A stretch of 64,000 bases of DNA from Crossaster papposus (taxonomy: Eukaryota > Echinodermata > Asteroidea > Velatida > Solasteridae). Location of the stretch: the NCBI GenBank assembly GCA_037893245.1, contig JBAIAA010000251.1:1426001-1490000 (forward strand), written 5' to 3'. Every line of letters begins with the position of its first letter. Within the stretch, counting starts at the first letter, position 1. This document shows, piece by piece, positions 11,758-22,251 of this stretch. The position numbers were made by a program, and so were the translations under genes. Under the pieces are notes generated by a model. It had not been told where the DNA came from. It was given only the letters and a program-made list of their open reading frames with translations, and made no database searches.

Positions 11758-12694
11758 GTAGGCCTTACTGTATTAAAAACAAAAAAACAAATAAAGTTAT
11801 ATTTTTTAACATCGCCACAAAACCATTGACGTATCTTGTGAGGAGCTATAGCTAAACAATCAGCGAGACAAATTCTTAAATATTACCGTATTTACAGAGT
11901 TTTTCAGTCAGGATATTATATCTTTCCCAGTTATTTTAACACTATAGTATCACACATTATTATAACGACACTTTACTTTCGTCCCCGAACATCGCCTAGC
12001 TCAATTCTCAATTTAAAAAAATAGTTATCAATGAATTCCATTCTAGATCAAGTATTATTGCAATTTGTATACCTTTCTGATTCCTCCTAAAATCGTGAAA
12101 TTCGTGTCACGGGGCTTTCGAAATTAAATAAAAAAATAACTAATGTTGGTGTTTTTTGTCGTTTGTTTCAAGACTCTTGGTCATTTAAATACAAAAATTA
12201 ACCATAACGTTTGATAGTAAACAGAACAAAATGCAACAACAACAGCGTCTCAATCTATTAAAATAAAAACAAAGCAAAATACCCCAAACCACACATTAAT
12301 TTACGACGAATCGCAATGCTCTAATTAAAATTATACTGCAACTTTAATCAAATCCCTTTGTAATTTTTGAAATTGAGAATCAAGAGTTGAGCTCGACGAT
12401 GTTTGCGGACGAAATTAAAGTGCAAATATAATGAATTTCTGGAGAAGAGGAGAGGTGGGGTTGGCCCTACTTTATAGCTTGATTCAAAACCCGTACGACA
12501 CTCTTCCTCAAAAAAGTTGTTCCGTCAAATTTGTTTTGCCGCTTTATACAAACCGACCAAAACGAACATCTGAAGTTATTTTGTATGCGCTCTACCCGAG
12601 AACCTTTTAATTCATTTTTGTTGGCTTCTTTTTCCTGTTTAATAATTAGTCCCTTTTGTGATTTATATTGTGTACTTTTGGTATTTTATACAGA

Positions 12695-13531
12695 ATGAAG
12701 ATCTTGGTGGCAACCGTTATTTCAATCGCTCTCCTTCTGGGTAACTCTGTCAAGCTCCGAGCTTCCGTCACTGGGCCGGTTGCCACGGACGGTGATGTTC
12801 CAGCGTCTCAGGCGTGTCCGATGTGCTGCCAGGGACCTGCTGCCGCACATGGTATACCAGGTTTAAATGGGCAGGTCGGACCGATGGGACCCTACGGCCA
12901 GCCGGGGTCAAAGGTCGACGCAGGTCAGCCGGGTCAAAATGGCGATATCGGGCCAATCGGTCCAATGGGTGAGCGGGGAGCACTTGGGAACGCTGGGCCT
13001 AAAGGTGACGATGGGATAGGCCAGCCCGGCAAGATAGGTCCGAAAGGTCTGCAGGGTGTCGTCGGAAGTCCTGGTCAGACTGGTGTCAAAGGTCAGAAGG
13101 GTGAGCCAGGGGAGACACCAGACGACTCCAACCAGCGGGTAGCATTCACCGCGGTGAGGACGAGCACCTCTGATACCTCTACGAGTCACGACACCCGTTT
13201 GCCCTTCCAGCAGACCGAGACGCTTCTGTCGGGTACCAGCTTCGATCTCGGGACCGGCACGTTCACGTGTACTGTGCCGGGCACCTACGTGTTTACGTTT
13301 TCTGTGAACAAATATCGTTCCAGCAGCCGCTTGTACGTTCATCTCCGGAAGAACGACGACTATGTTGTCTCTGGCCTTATTAGCACGGATCCAAGTCACT
13401 ATGAGCAGGTGTCTAGGAGCGCGGTGCTGGTTCTGCAGCGAGGAGACACGGTGGGGATGTACGGTAGGGCGGTTAGTGAATCCACCTATCACTACACCTC
13501 ATTCAGTGGCTTCCTCCTTTACCCCGAATAA
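12695..13531 (+). CDS. Secreted collagen-like C1q-domain-containing protein (C1qDC), 278 aa
   Basis: The coding exon opens at a strong acceptor (TTTTATACAG, 12684-12693), two bases before the chosen ATG; the open frame also runs 9 codons further upstream, but those lie inside the intron. The protein has a hydrophobic signal peptide (about residues 1-20, MKILVATVISIALLLG), a short cysteine cluster (CPMCC) suited to inter-chain disulphides, about 29 Gly-X-Y triplets (about residues 53-140), and a C-terminal C1q/TNF-like jelly-roll of about 127 residues starting RVAFTAVRTS and ending FSGFLLYPE. The collagen run has two breaks: one triplet lacks its glycine (VDA) and one triplet is a residue short (GI-GQP). 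Family knowledge: C1qDC proteins are extracellular trimer-forming lectin-like immune or matrix proteins. The specific ligand cannot be inferred. Two upstream non-coding exons are proposed. The stop is immediately followed by a polyadenylation signal. Confidence 0.9.
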   Translation: MKILVATVISIALLLGNSVKLRASVTGPVATDGDVPASQACPMCCQGPAAAHGIPGLNGQVGPMGPYGQPGSKVDAGQPGQNGDIGPIGPMGERGALGNAGPKGDDGIGQPGKIGPKGLQGVVGSPGQTGVKGQKGEPGETPDDSNQRVAFTAVRTSTSDTSTSHDTRLPFQQTETLLSGTSFDLGTGTFTCTVPGTYVFTFSVNKYRSSSRLYVHLRKNDDYVVSGLISTDPSHYEQVSRSAVLVLQRGDTVGMYGRAVSESTYHYTSFSGFLLYPE

Positions 13532-13533
13532 AT
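13528..13533 (+). terminator. Polyadenylation signal AATAAA overlapping the C1q stop codon
   Basis: GAATAAATAATAAAT at the end of the frame puts AATAAA across the TAA stop, with further AATAAA-like copies just after. The 3' untranslated region would be very short. Confidence 0.55.
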
Positions 13534-13844
13534 AATAAATAATTGCTGAAACAGTAGTCGTATTAAAAAGAAATAATATTCATTGTCATAATAATTAATA
13601 TTTGTTAAGCGTCTTAGTCTTCATAACAAGTTTCAAAACACCTTACAAACCGACATAAAAACTACATGAAAAACAATTTAATCAAAAGTAATATTTGTAT
13701 AGAACGTGTTTTATAGGTTGCGTATGTTTTTATTCCACACTCGACACTTGTCGCAATAGCTGAGATACATTTGGTGTTTAATTATAAACCTTGTTTCAAT
13801 ACGATTTAATGCAGTTAATTAGTTGTACAATGTACTATCGACGT

Positions 13845-14160
13845 ACTAATAAATATCTTACTTATTTGAAAGAAAAAAAATGATTCTAGGCATCCAGCAA
13901 AATGATTACGGTTGATATCGTGTAATTGTTCAGAATTGTTTAAACAAATTCACAATCGCCCGCGACAAAACATAATAATAACTGCCCGACTTTGGTTGAA
14001 AAAGAATGCCGTTTTTCTTGCTTTTCTCGGCATCCATGATTGTAAAACTTCGGACAGGTCAGTTAAACGATATTTACTATAAAATACAACCGAACCCCCC
14101 AAATCCACCCATTCATAATAATTTAAGCAATTACCAATGGTGTATCCTAGTCCTTTAAAT
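13845..14160. mobile_element. TTAA-type MITE, degraded copy
   Basis: GATTCTAGGCATCCAGCAAAATG, CTCGGCATCCATGATTGTAAAAC (each in parts) and ACCAATGGTGTATCCTAG match the copies at 49936-50296 and, in inverted order, 19672-20005. Left end diverged, right end followed by TCCTTTAAA. The rest of 13534-14699 holds no supported gene. Confidence 0.6.
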
Positions 14161-14699
14161 GTTCATACATGTCCGCCATACTACTACTGGCATTTAAACA
14201 TATCGTTACTGAATAAACATATTTACCCATTTTATGTTGTTTCAAATGTTTTTTTTAAATATACAATTTACTGTTTTTAATATTCATTTTTAATAAAATG
14301 TTCAGATATACTGATACCAGTGCAGCGTAACTGGAGGTCCAAGGTTCAAACCCAGCTAAAGTCAATGGATGAATACAAAATAGAATATTTTGCTTCAATT
14401 CCCAATTTGTAAGCATTTAATAGCATCTGTATAAATAAAAAAGTAAGGTAGAATATTAGCATTTGCTCTATTTGGTATAAATTAAATGTTTGCTGTGTGT
14501 GGCTATACTGTACGTGCACATGATAGACTCTATTGTTATAAACCATTGTGCTGTGCAATTAACTGCAAGTATAAAGCGTTTGATACTTTGTTAGTAAGCA
14601 ATTCTAAGATTGCTGGGATTTTAAGTATGAGCTTCATGACCTCTCAGTTTTCGGTTTTCACTTCACTCTAAACTTCTCTCTCGGCATGTCATAGTCCCA

Positions 14700-16726
14700 C
14701 TATCCCTTCGGTATCATGTTAGCTGCCATGTGGCTGATCTCATCCGAGCACTTGGCCCCGACCCCGTTACCGCCAACGAGCACGCCAAGCCCAGGGCCGA
14801 CCATGTCGCAGTAGAGTAGCCGCGTAGGTGTGGTGGTAGTCACGCAAGTATCGGTGTGAATGGAAAGTGGCTTCAGATCTGCAACGGTAATAAAAAGTGT
14901 TGCATCTTTTTCGGTTTAATATCCACAGACAATCACGGCAACTTGATGAAAAGGCGACAAAAACATAGGACGAACATTTTTGAATGGATGCATAGTTCCA
15001 TTTCAATATGCTGCACTTCACTGGATATACTTGTAATAAATTTGTGATTTACTTTTGTTTTATCCCACCGTTTTGTAAAACCTGTCGATAGTAATTATTG
15101 ACTAGTTTTGTGGTGATGGCGCTCAATATAACGGGGCACTACGATTCCTCGCATTAAATTACACCTTGTGAAAAAGCTCACAGGACGTGTCGCAGCTGCC
15201 TTGCGGCGAAATGGCTGCATCGAGCTGTATACTCCCCACGGAGCCGAGATGGTATTTGGAATGTTTCGTGTGCACAATGAGCAGGGGTAATAATATTGTA
15301 GTGACACAAGCGCCAGTATTGTTGGATACGTGCGCTTTACAAATATTATTATTGTTATCTATAGTTTTTACACAGTAATAAGATCGATGGAGTCCAACGG
15401 ATCACCTACCAGGAATTATGCCTTGTAGGCACTGCAGGAGTCTATCTGACGTTGGTTGATCACCATGACCAAAGTACCAGGCCTTCATTTGCTCCTTAGT
15501 TGTCATATCTTTCTCACCCACTTTACCGTGACCTATTTTGAGGTACCACTTGCCTACAAAACATTTGGGGAAAGAAAACAAAATTTAGCTACATGTATTC
15601 AATAGGAATAGTATGATGGTTTCATTGGGACTAACAAATGATCAGCGCGGACGCCAAGCACAAGTTCTCCTCTCGCTTGGTTGCAGCAAGTGAGTTAGGG
15701 GAGACTTGGGTTTGAGTCACCAAACATTGAGTCTAAGTCAGAGTCCCAGTCACCACTGTCGAGTCTTGAGTGCGAGTCCTGAATCAAACAGGTAGAGTCC
15801 GAGTCTGAGTCATAAGTCAAATGGTTGGGTCTGAGCAATATTTATTGGTATTTGCCAGAGATTCAGTAAGAATTCAAAATCCAAATTCAGTAAGAATCAA
15901 AGCTCTTTATTACTAAAATTGGAAATTCATAGCTATTTTCCCATTCATAGCTATTTTATAGCTATTCCCATTTTGCAATCTATAGGTTGATTGCGCACAA
16001 ACACTACCGTTGTGATTTTGAATTTACAAGGCGGGATTCAGACCTATACACGTCATGCATATCATTTGCATATCTCAGGAGGGAATCTCAGGAGGTACGC
16101 AAGATTCGCTGCCCGTTGTAATACTGGACACCATTTGAAGTCTAGGAACCAGACTAGGCTAGACATGGGAGGGGTGTGTTTACTCATAAAGATGTCAAAA
16201 TCCAGCTAGATTATCTAATGGCCTGTTCTCCAAATGATTACATTCATTAGTCACATATACATGGTAATATTTACCGTTTGGGCACGGAATCGGTGGCAAA
16301 ATGTAGCAGTCTTGTCCCAAGTCCGTTTCTCCCTCATGGACGTCTAAGGAAGGTATGCCCTGGAGCCTGTCCCTGTCATCTTCTATCAACTACAGAAGCA
16401 CCACGACTTGAGACTTGGCCGTTATATCAAGTTGCAACCCAGCGGGTAGTAGGTCTCCCACAGCAGTTGAGGCCCCAGTGCGGAGCAAGACTTTCTTAGA
16501 ATTGATGGTCTTGTCGGCTTCGGTGGCTAGTGTAAATACGATGTGATAGATCGTCAACGAGGTCGTCCAATATTCTGCATCCTTGGCGCTGAGCCAAGGT
16601 CTGCTGGGCAAAAAGGAGCTTCCGCGGGCTCAGATGATGACACTGATCCCTGTCTGGTTGGCACCATCGAGTAGCTTACGGCCGAGGGAACCATCGTGTG
16701 CAGTCAGCCACAACACCCCAACGTCC
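14700..16726 (-). pseudogene. FAD-dependent oxidoreductase (DAO/sarcosine-oxidase-like) pseudogene, last three exons
   Basis: Three minus-strand exons join in phase at consensus splice sites: 16726-16275 (acceptor TTTTTACAG, donor ACG|GTAAAT), 15553-15410 (acceptor TTTGTAG, donor CCTG|GTAGGT) and 14878-14700 (acceptor CCGTTGCAG, ending in a TAG stop). The reading includes DAEYWTTSLTIYHI, then a LPPIPCPNG / KWYLKIGHG segment spanning the first junction, then AWYFGHGDQP, and finally the C-terminal GVLVGGNGVGAKCSDEI typical of this FAD-oxidase family, whose C-terminal lobe binds the flavin. The first exon contains two in-frame stops (a TGA after GISVII and a TAG after VVVLL), so the copy is broken although splice sites and the later exons are preserved. 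Upstream exons with the dinucleotide-binding GxGxxG were not found; a SINE (16790-17093) and inverted minisatellite occupy that side. A SINE fragment lies in the last intron. The substrate is unknown. Confidence 0.75.
15178..15360 (+). repeat. SINE fragment in the pseudogene intron
   Basis: It shares, in opposite orientation, the block GGGGAGTATACAGC, the GATGCAGCCATTTCG motif and a TTATTATT-linked tail with a GCGCTTTACAAAT phrase with the SINEs at 16790-17093 and 51190-51555. Confidence 0.6.
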
Positions 16727-16789
16727 CTGTAAAAATGTATCCCTACAGAGAAAATGATAGGTAACCAACTATTTAAGGTGTCATGTGAT

Positions 16790-17093
16790 TAATGGCTGTT
16801 GACCGGTTCCCAGCCATTTTCCACTCGATAATAATAGCAGGTACTTGTACAGTGAAATATTCCAAATACCATCTTAGCTCCCGGGGGAGTATACAGCTCG
16901 ATGCTGCCATTTCGGCGCAAAGAAGCTATTCCAATGACCATCTCTGCACTCACAGGTACCCATTTACGCCTGGGTGGGGAGAAGCAGAGGCACACGCACA
17001 ACCCCAGGTTGGACTCGAACCCACAACCTGCAGAATTACCAGCAGACCACAAATTAAATGCTCCCGGCCACGATGCCACTCCACAGCCCTAAA
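16790..17093 (-). repeat. tRNA-derived SINE
   Basis: Read on the minus strand, an imperfect tRNA-like head (a B box in GTGGGTTCGAGTCC at about 17008-17021 in complement) is followed by the body with a GCTGTATACTCCC block. Overlapping short open frames are artefacts of the element. Confidence 0.65.
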
Positions 17094-17137
17094 TAAGTGG
17101 TCTTCTACAATTGAAAACTTTGATATGAGAGTTTTTC

Positions 17138-17664
17138 TACGGAGCTCTGGAAGTGCCATCCGACTTGTTTACATCCTGACATATTTTATCTCAGGATGAC
17201 GACATAATAGAGGCAAAATGACGACATCCTTTAATATTTGTTCGCGTAATGGCGACATCCTGAGATAATATATCGCGTGATGACGACATGCTGAAAGTAG
17301 GATGACGACATGCTAAAAGTAGGATGACGACATCCCGAGATAATATATCGCGGGATGACGACATCCTGAGATAATATATCGCGGGATGACGACATCCTGA
17401 GAGTAGGATAACGACATCCCGAGATAACATATCGCGGGATGACGACATGTTGAAAATAGGATGACGACATCCCGAGATAATATATCGCGGGATGACGACA
17501 TGTTGAAAGTAGGATGACGAAATCCTGAGATAATATATCGAGGGATGACGACATCCTGAGATAATATATCCCGTGATGACGACATGCTACTGAAACTATG
17601 TAGGATCCTGATTAGATCAGCAATACGGAAGCTTAAAGTGACCATCCGCGTTTCCGCGTTTCAG
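17138..17664 (-). repeat. Inverted copy of the 53-bp minisatellite and its flanks
   Basis: Reverse complement of 189-692: the block GACTTGTTTAC / CGGAGCTCTGGAAGTGCC (inner side), the GGATGACGACATCC array, then AGCAATACGGAAGCTTAAAG and CGCGTTTCCGCG (outer side). With 189-692 it forms a pair of about 0.5-kb inverted repeats 17.5 kb apart. The following 17665-18050 shows nothing recognisable. Confidence 0.85.
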
Positions 17665-18224
17665 AATGAAAAAACATGTAAAGACGGACACTTGTTGCAA
17701 TGCTCGCAGTCAGCATACGATAGGCCGGGTAGCAGCGCGGCGAGTCTCTGCCTCGATTTTTGTCATACCCCTTGCGAGGTTTTGTGTTAATGAGGCTTCC
17801 CTTTGAGGGGCGGAGTGGTTTGACAAAATATTTCAAAAATTATTTTGTCCCATTTATCACAGAAAATAAACACAACCACACACATAATGTTGTTGTCAAC
17901 ATTATACTTTATTGATTTAAGCAAACAAAATCCGTATTACATGTTTCCTTTAATCAATCCGTATGGTAGGCTTTGTCTATTTCCGTGACGCTTTTGCTTT
18001 GGCCTTGACGCTTTGACTTTGGTCGTGACAGTTGTGGGCCACCGTAGTATTTCGTTAAAAGACGTCTTCTTGAGAGATACGATTTAATATCCTGGAAAGA
18101 CGTCTTTCGAAGATACGATTATTATGGAAAGGCGTCTTTCTGAGATACGATATTAGGAAAGATATATTTTTATCTCAGTATTCCGTCTTTCTGAGATAAA
18201 TTATCTCAGAAACGCGGAAACACG

Positions 18225-18800
18225 GATGGTCACTTTAAGCTTCCGTATTGCTGATCTAATCAGGATCCTACATAGTTTCAGCAGCATGTCGTCATCCCGG
18301 GATATATTATCTCAGGATGTCGTCATCCTACTTTCAACATGTCGTCATCCCGCGATATATTATCCCAGGATGTCGTCATCCTACTTTCAACATGTCGTCG
18401 TCCTGCGATATATTATCTCAGGATGTCGTCATCCTAATTTCAACATGTCGTCATCCTATTTTCAACATGTCGTCATCCCGCGATATATTATCTCAAGATG
18501 TCGTCATCCTACTTTCAACATGTCGTCATCCTGCGATATATTATCTCAGGATGTCTTCATCCTATTTTCAACATGTCGTCATCCCGCGATATATTATCTC
18601 AGGATGTCGTCATTCTACTTTCAACATGTCGTCATCCTGCGATATATTATCTCAGGATGTCGTCATCCTATTTTCAGCATGTCTTCATCCCGCGATATAT
18701 TATCTCAGGATGTCGCCATTACGCGAACAAATATCAAAGGATGTCGTCATTTTGCCTCTATTATGTCGTCGTCCTGAGATAAAATATGTCAGGATGTAAA
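18225..18800. repeat. 53-bp minisatellite, copy B array
   Basis: Same alternating 31+22-bp units as 205-655, with one or two extra units. The 94-183 aa open frames here are all repeat artefacts. Confidence 0.9.
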
Positions 18801-19671
18801 CAAGTCGGATGGCACTTCCAGAGCTCTGTATTTTTCAGATGAATAACATTTTTGACTAACAAATAGTCACTTTTCTCACTTCCAGAAACTTGTTTTAACC
18901 TCAAATTGATTCTGGACTTTTCAATATTTCCTCTTTATTAAAAAAAAGAAGATAATCCTATCCACATTTTTCCTCAAAAGCTCTTGCAGAAAGGGCAAAA
19001 CAGACTTTCGGCATGCACAAGTCTACAATCCGTAACCTCTTCCCGCATCTTGTAGACGTCAATGGTTCACAGGTTCACAGTACGCGTGAAATATTCGCAC
19101 ATGCATTTCTCTCTCACCTGTCAATCGTTCGATATCACTAAACCTTTGAGCTGCTCTTCTGCCAAGTTCTCCCGATTCAAAACTTCTGCTGATTCCACTA
19201 AATACTCGTCCCTCATCAAATACAGACCGGCTTTCATAATTCTTAAAAAAATAACCAGAAGATATAATTGCAATTATTCATCCAGTGTTGTAGTACTAGA
19301 ACTCGCACCAAATTATGTAAACATAATAATGACCCTATAAACTCTCTGGCATGCTGTCATTTTGAAGAATTTTGAAGTAGTCTAAAGATGTGTCCCAAAG
19401 ATGCATTTTTTTGAAATTTCTGTTAAGCAGTTGGTTCAATATCAAATCTAAAAATATTATTGGTTCAAATATAAAAATATTATTTTCTTGGTATATATAG
19501 CATCCACAGAACTAAACCTTCGTCAGTTTAGTTTTCAAGCACCTTTCTTTTAATTAGATTTTTGAGAACTTTTGCGGCTTTCAAACAATAAAAATGTACA
19601 ACTGACAATAAGTAAAACATTTTTGAGGTCTTGGATATATTTGGACAATGTGCCCCTCCCAAATATTTTAA

Positions 19672-20005
19672 AGGTAAACACCATTGATAATTGCTTGAAT
19701 TATCATGAATGGGTAAATTTTTTAGTAAACATTGTTCAACTGACTTGTCCGGAGTTTTACAATCATGGATGCTGAGAAAAGCAAGAAAAACGGCATTTGT
19801 TTTCAACCGTCGTCAGGCAGTAGTTCTTATATTGTTCCTGTTTTTTTATTATATAAAATTCAATTTTTCAGAACAATTAGAGGATATCTAGCGCAATCCT
19901 TTTGCTAGATGCCTACAATCATTATTTACCTACAAATAAGTAAGATATTTCCTAATATAATTCGGTAGTAAAATGTTGCGATTTCGCAAATGGTGTATCC
20001 TACCT
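19672..20005. mobile_element. TTAA-type MITE in copy B
   Basis: Flanked by TTAA at 19668-19671 and 20006-20009. Terminal inverted repeats are AGGTAAACACCATTG on the left and the complement of AGGTAGGATACACCATT on the right. It is 334 bp, without coding capacity. Strict TTAA target duplication is the hallmark of piggyBac-type transposases, so it is probably moved by one. Confidence 0.75.
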
Positions 20006-20055
20006 TTAAATCACGAGTGGGAAACAAAAATCATACCTCTTCGTGACTGGTTCGC

Positions 20056-21247
20056 TGGGTCCGTTAAAGCAAACTGAGATACCAGGCCACTCTGAGCAAT
20101 ATTTGGCGGCTGCACTGCCCCACAAACCTGCCCCGACGACACAAAAACGTCAAATACCTCGGTTGGAGTTGCAGACATGACTGACAAACGATGGGGTTAT
20201 CACGTACAGCTAGTAGTATGACACTCAATTACATGAATAGAAAACACAAACAGAAAAGGTCAGGTAAATACAAAATGTAAACAGAAAAGTCGTAGGTCGT
20301 CCTGATAAGGAAAGTATTAAGTTGATGTACGGGGTGTTCTGTACATAGGGTCATTTTTGACAATTTTTCTCAGTTGTTTCTGTATACAATTTATTTAACC
20401 ATCATATATTTTTTCGGTTGCATGAAAATGCATGAGTATACCCACAGACTCTGTTTCTTGATTGACCGAGTGCTAGTCACATGGTATTTTCTATTTTTAC
20501 TATCTTTCTGTGCACGACCAAAAGTACTATACCCGTAGCAACCGTGGTACTATACCATTAGCAACCAAAGTAGTACCCATGGTGCAGTATTTGTGTGTAA
20601 ATGTATGCTGATGTGCGTGTTGAGCGTAGCGCATTGAGCGTAGCGCGTATTGTTCCAACGAGCCAGCACTACAGAGTTGGATTAAAATAAAAGTTCATTT
20701 TAACTGTATTTAGATTATAATTATAAAACATTAAAACCAAGCCGAATCTTTGGGTGAGGCATGGAGGTAGAAAACCTCCATGGCATAGGTGAGGTGTTAT
20801 AAACTTATATATTGTAACGGGCGTGAAAATACTGGTACGACTACGAGTACTAAATGACTAAAGAGACTGGAGAGATCGTGCTGTGCTTCAAAGAATAATA
20901 ACAGGTTTCTTATCTGTTCGATGCTTCCAATCCTACAAGCACAGCCACACACTATGCCTAATGCGCATAAACCGAATGTATGTGTGTAACAATGAGACGG
21001 AGCGTCAATGTGTATTGCAATCGAACGTCGAGTAAGACGCGCTCCGTGTACTAGGTCTACCGGACCAGAACCAGTCACGATCTGAACATCGATCTGAATC
21101 TCTGAACCCCGAGCACTGATTTGGCTCGTCTTTTATAGCGGTTTGGGCGCGTACATAACGCGTGGAGCTAGCGCCTCATAACAAAATGTCCTTTGCAATA
21201 CCCTGATTGGTCATAAACCACTCCTCCATGTATTATTCCAAATCACA
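20056..21247. other. Spacer between composite repeat B and the Polinton
   Basis: No gene supported. Two direct GCGTAGCGC phrases occur at 20627-20660. The 93-codon minus frame at 20797-21078 lacks recognisable features. Confidence 0.4.
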
Positions 21248-21252
21248 ATAAT
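21248..21252. repeat. Left target-site duplication ATAAT
   Basis: It matches ATAAT at 38842-38846 directly outside the right terminus. Confidence 0.6.
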
Positions 21253-22094
21253 AGTCCAGGGAAAATAAGTTTTGACCTCACACAAATTGCAATAAAATAT
21301 TTTTCACCACAGTGCACTTCTATAAGGTCCCTAGAATGACATACTAAAAATCTCAAAAAATCCAAGTGGTGGAAATAATATGAATAGTTTGCATAAATCG
21401 TTAATCCCTGCCGCGTAATATATTTATTCCTATATTTGGGTATAATTATTATTATTATTTTTTTGAAAAGTTTATTTTGGTGATTCTACTTGCATTATCT
21501 TACTTCAATAACATTTTCTAAAGCATATAAGTGACTGACTACTTATTGTGGGGATTTCCTTGAACTTGTTCAAGTCTCCCATGTTAGGCAACCATTTAAC
21601 TACATTTTCGCCCAATTTATGGACACACCATTTTCCCCAGTTGTTGTTTGCTGGGCTAAATATCACAATGTTATCATTGTTCATATGATTTTCCATAAGG
21701 TTTTAATATGATAACTGTGCCAGTAAGCAACTTGGTGAATTTGAAGCTCACCAATACTGACTACTTGATGATATCTGGAGACAGTGTAAATGTGCGCATG
21801 TTTATGGGTTCATGAAGTTGTCATTTTGGATAATTACTATGTTCACATAATTATTCAGTCACTTACAGTGTATATGCTTTAGAAAATATTATTGAAGTAA
21901 GGATATGTAATTGAATCACCAAAATAAACTTTAAAAAAAAAAAATATTAATAATAATATACCCAGTAGTAGGGAATGTGCCGATTGTAAACCAAATCTTA
22001 AAAAAACTCAATTTGATCTAACAAAAAAAAAACTGTTGTTTATCTTGCGAGAATCTAAAAAAAACAGCGCCCTCTATAGGTTAACAAAAAAATA
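21253..22094 (+). repeat. Left terminal inverted repeat of the Polinton (split by a MITE)
   Basis: It pairs with 38511-38841 from AGTCCAGGGAAAAT through CACAGTGCACTTCTATAAG, GTTAATCCCTGCCGCGTAAT, CCGATTGTAAACCAAATC and AACAGCGCCCTCTATAGG to GTTAACAAAAAA. Without the inserted 21441-21960 the arm is about 325 bp. Confidence 0.9.
21441..21960. mobile_element. 520-bp MITE inserted in the left Polinton TIR
   Basis: The right TIR runs uninterrupted through this point (GGGTAAGTAGTAGGG in complement), whereas here GGGTA is followed by about 520 bp with its own inverted ends (TATAATTATTATTATT, then AAGTTTATTTTGGTGATTC and TCTAAAGCATATAAGTGACTG, mirrored on the right). Flanks suggest a TA target. The arms are about 100 bp. 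Non-coding; the 63-codon minus frame inside is not supported. Confidence 0.8.
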
Positions 22095-22251
22095 AAAAAG
22101 CACCATCAACAGAGGGCGCTATTTTATTTTATTTTACAGTTTTATATAACTAAAATCTTCCAGCGTCCTTTAGGTTCTTCCTTTTTTTTAAACGAATCTA
22201 AAGGAGGCGCCGACGGGTAAAGAGGAGGAGGTTGATCAAAATAATTTTTAT
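22095..22251 (-). other. Out-of-frame proline-rich tail downstream of the 208-aa gene
   Basis: On the minus strand a different frame from the 208-aa gene runs without stop from inside its last codons to a TAA at about 22147, encoding a DQPPPLYPSAPP stretch, then a lysine-rich segment and RWKILVI. It has no ATG. It may be the remains of a longer C-terminus lost to a frameshift, or a separate small gene with an unseen start. PPLY fits the PPxY late-domain pattern used by some viruses to recruit WW-domain ligases; that function is only a suggestion. Confidence 0.3.

Larger units (their letters stand above)
18051..20055. repeat. Composite repeat, copy B, left half
   Basis: Near-identical to 1-1940, with palindromic minisatellite (18051-18200), 53-bp minisatellite (18225-18800), the shared non-coding block 18801-19660 and a TTAA-type MITE. 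Similarity to copy A stops abruptly after GGTTCGCTGGGT at about 20058 and resumes at 39563. Confidence 0.85.

Noticed and set aside
20815-21247. Solo LTR suggested by TGTAACGG near 20815
   Set aside because: No matching CA end, no target duplication and no polypurine or primer-binding neighbour could be seen.
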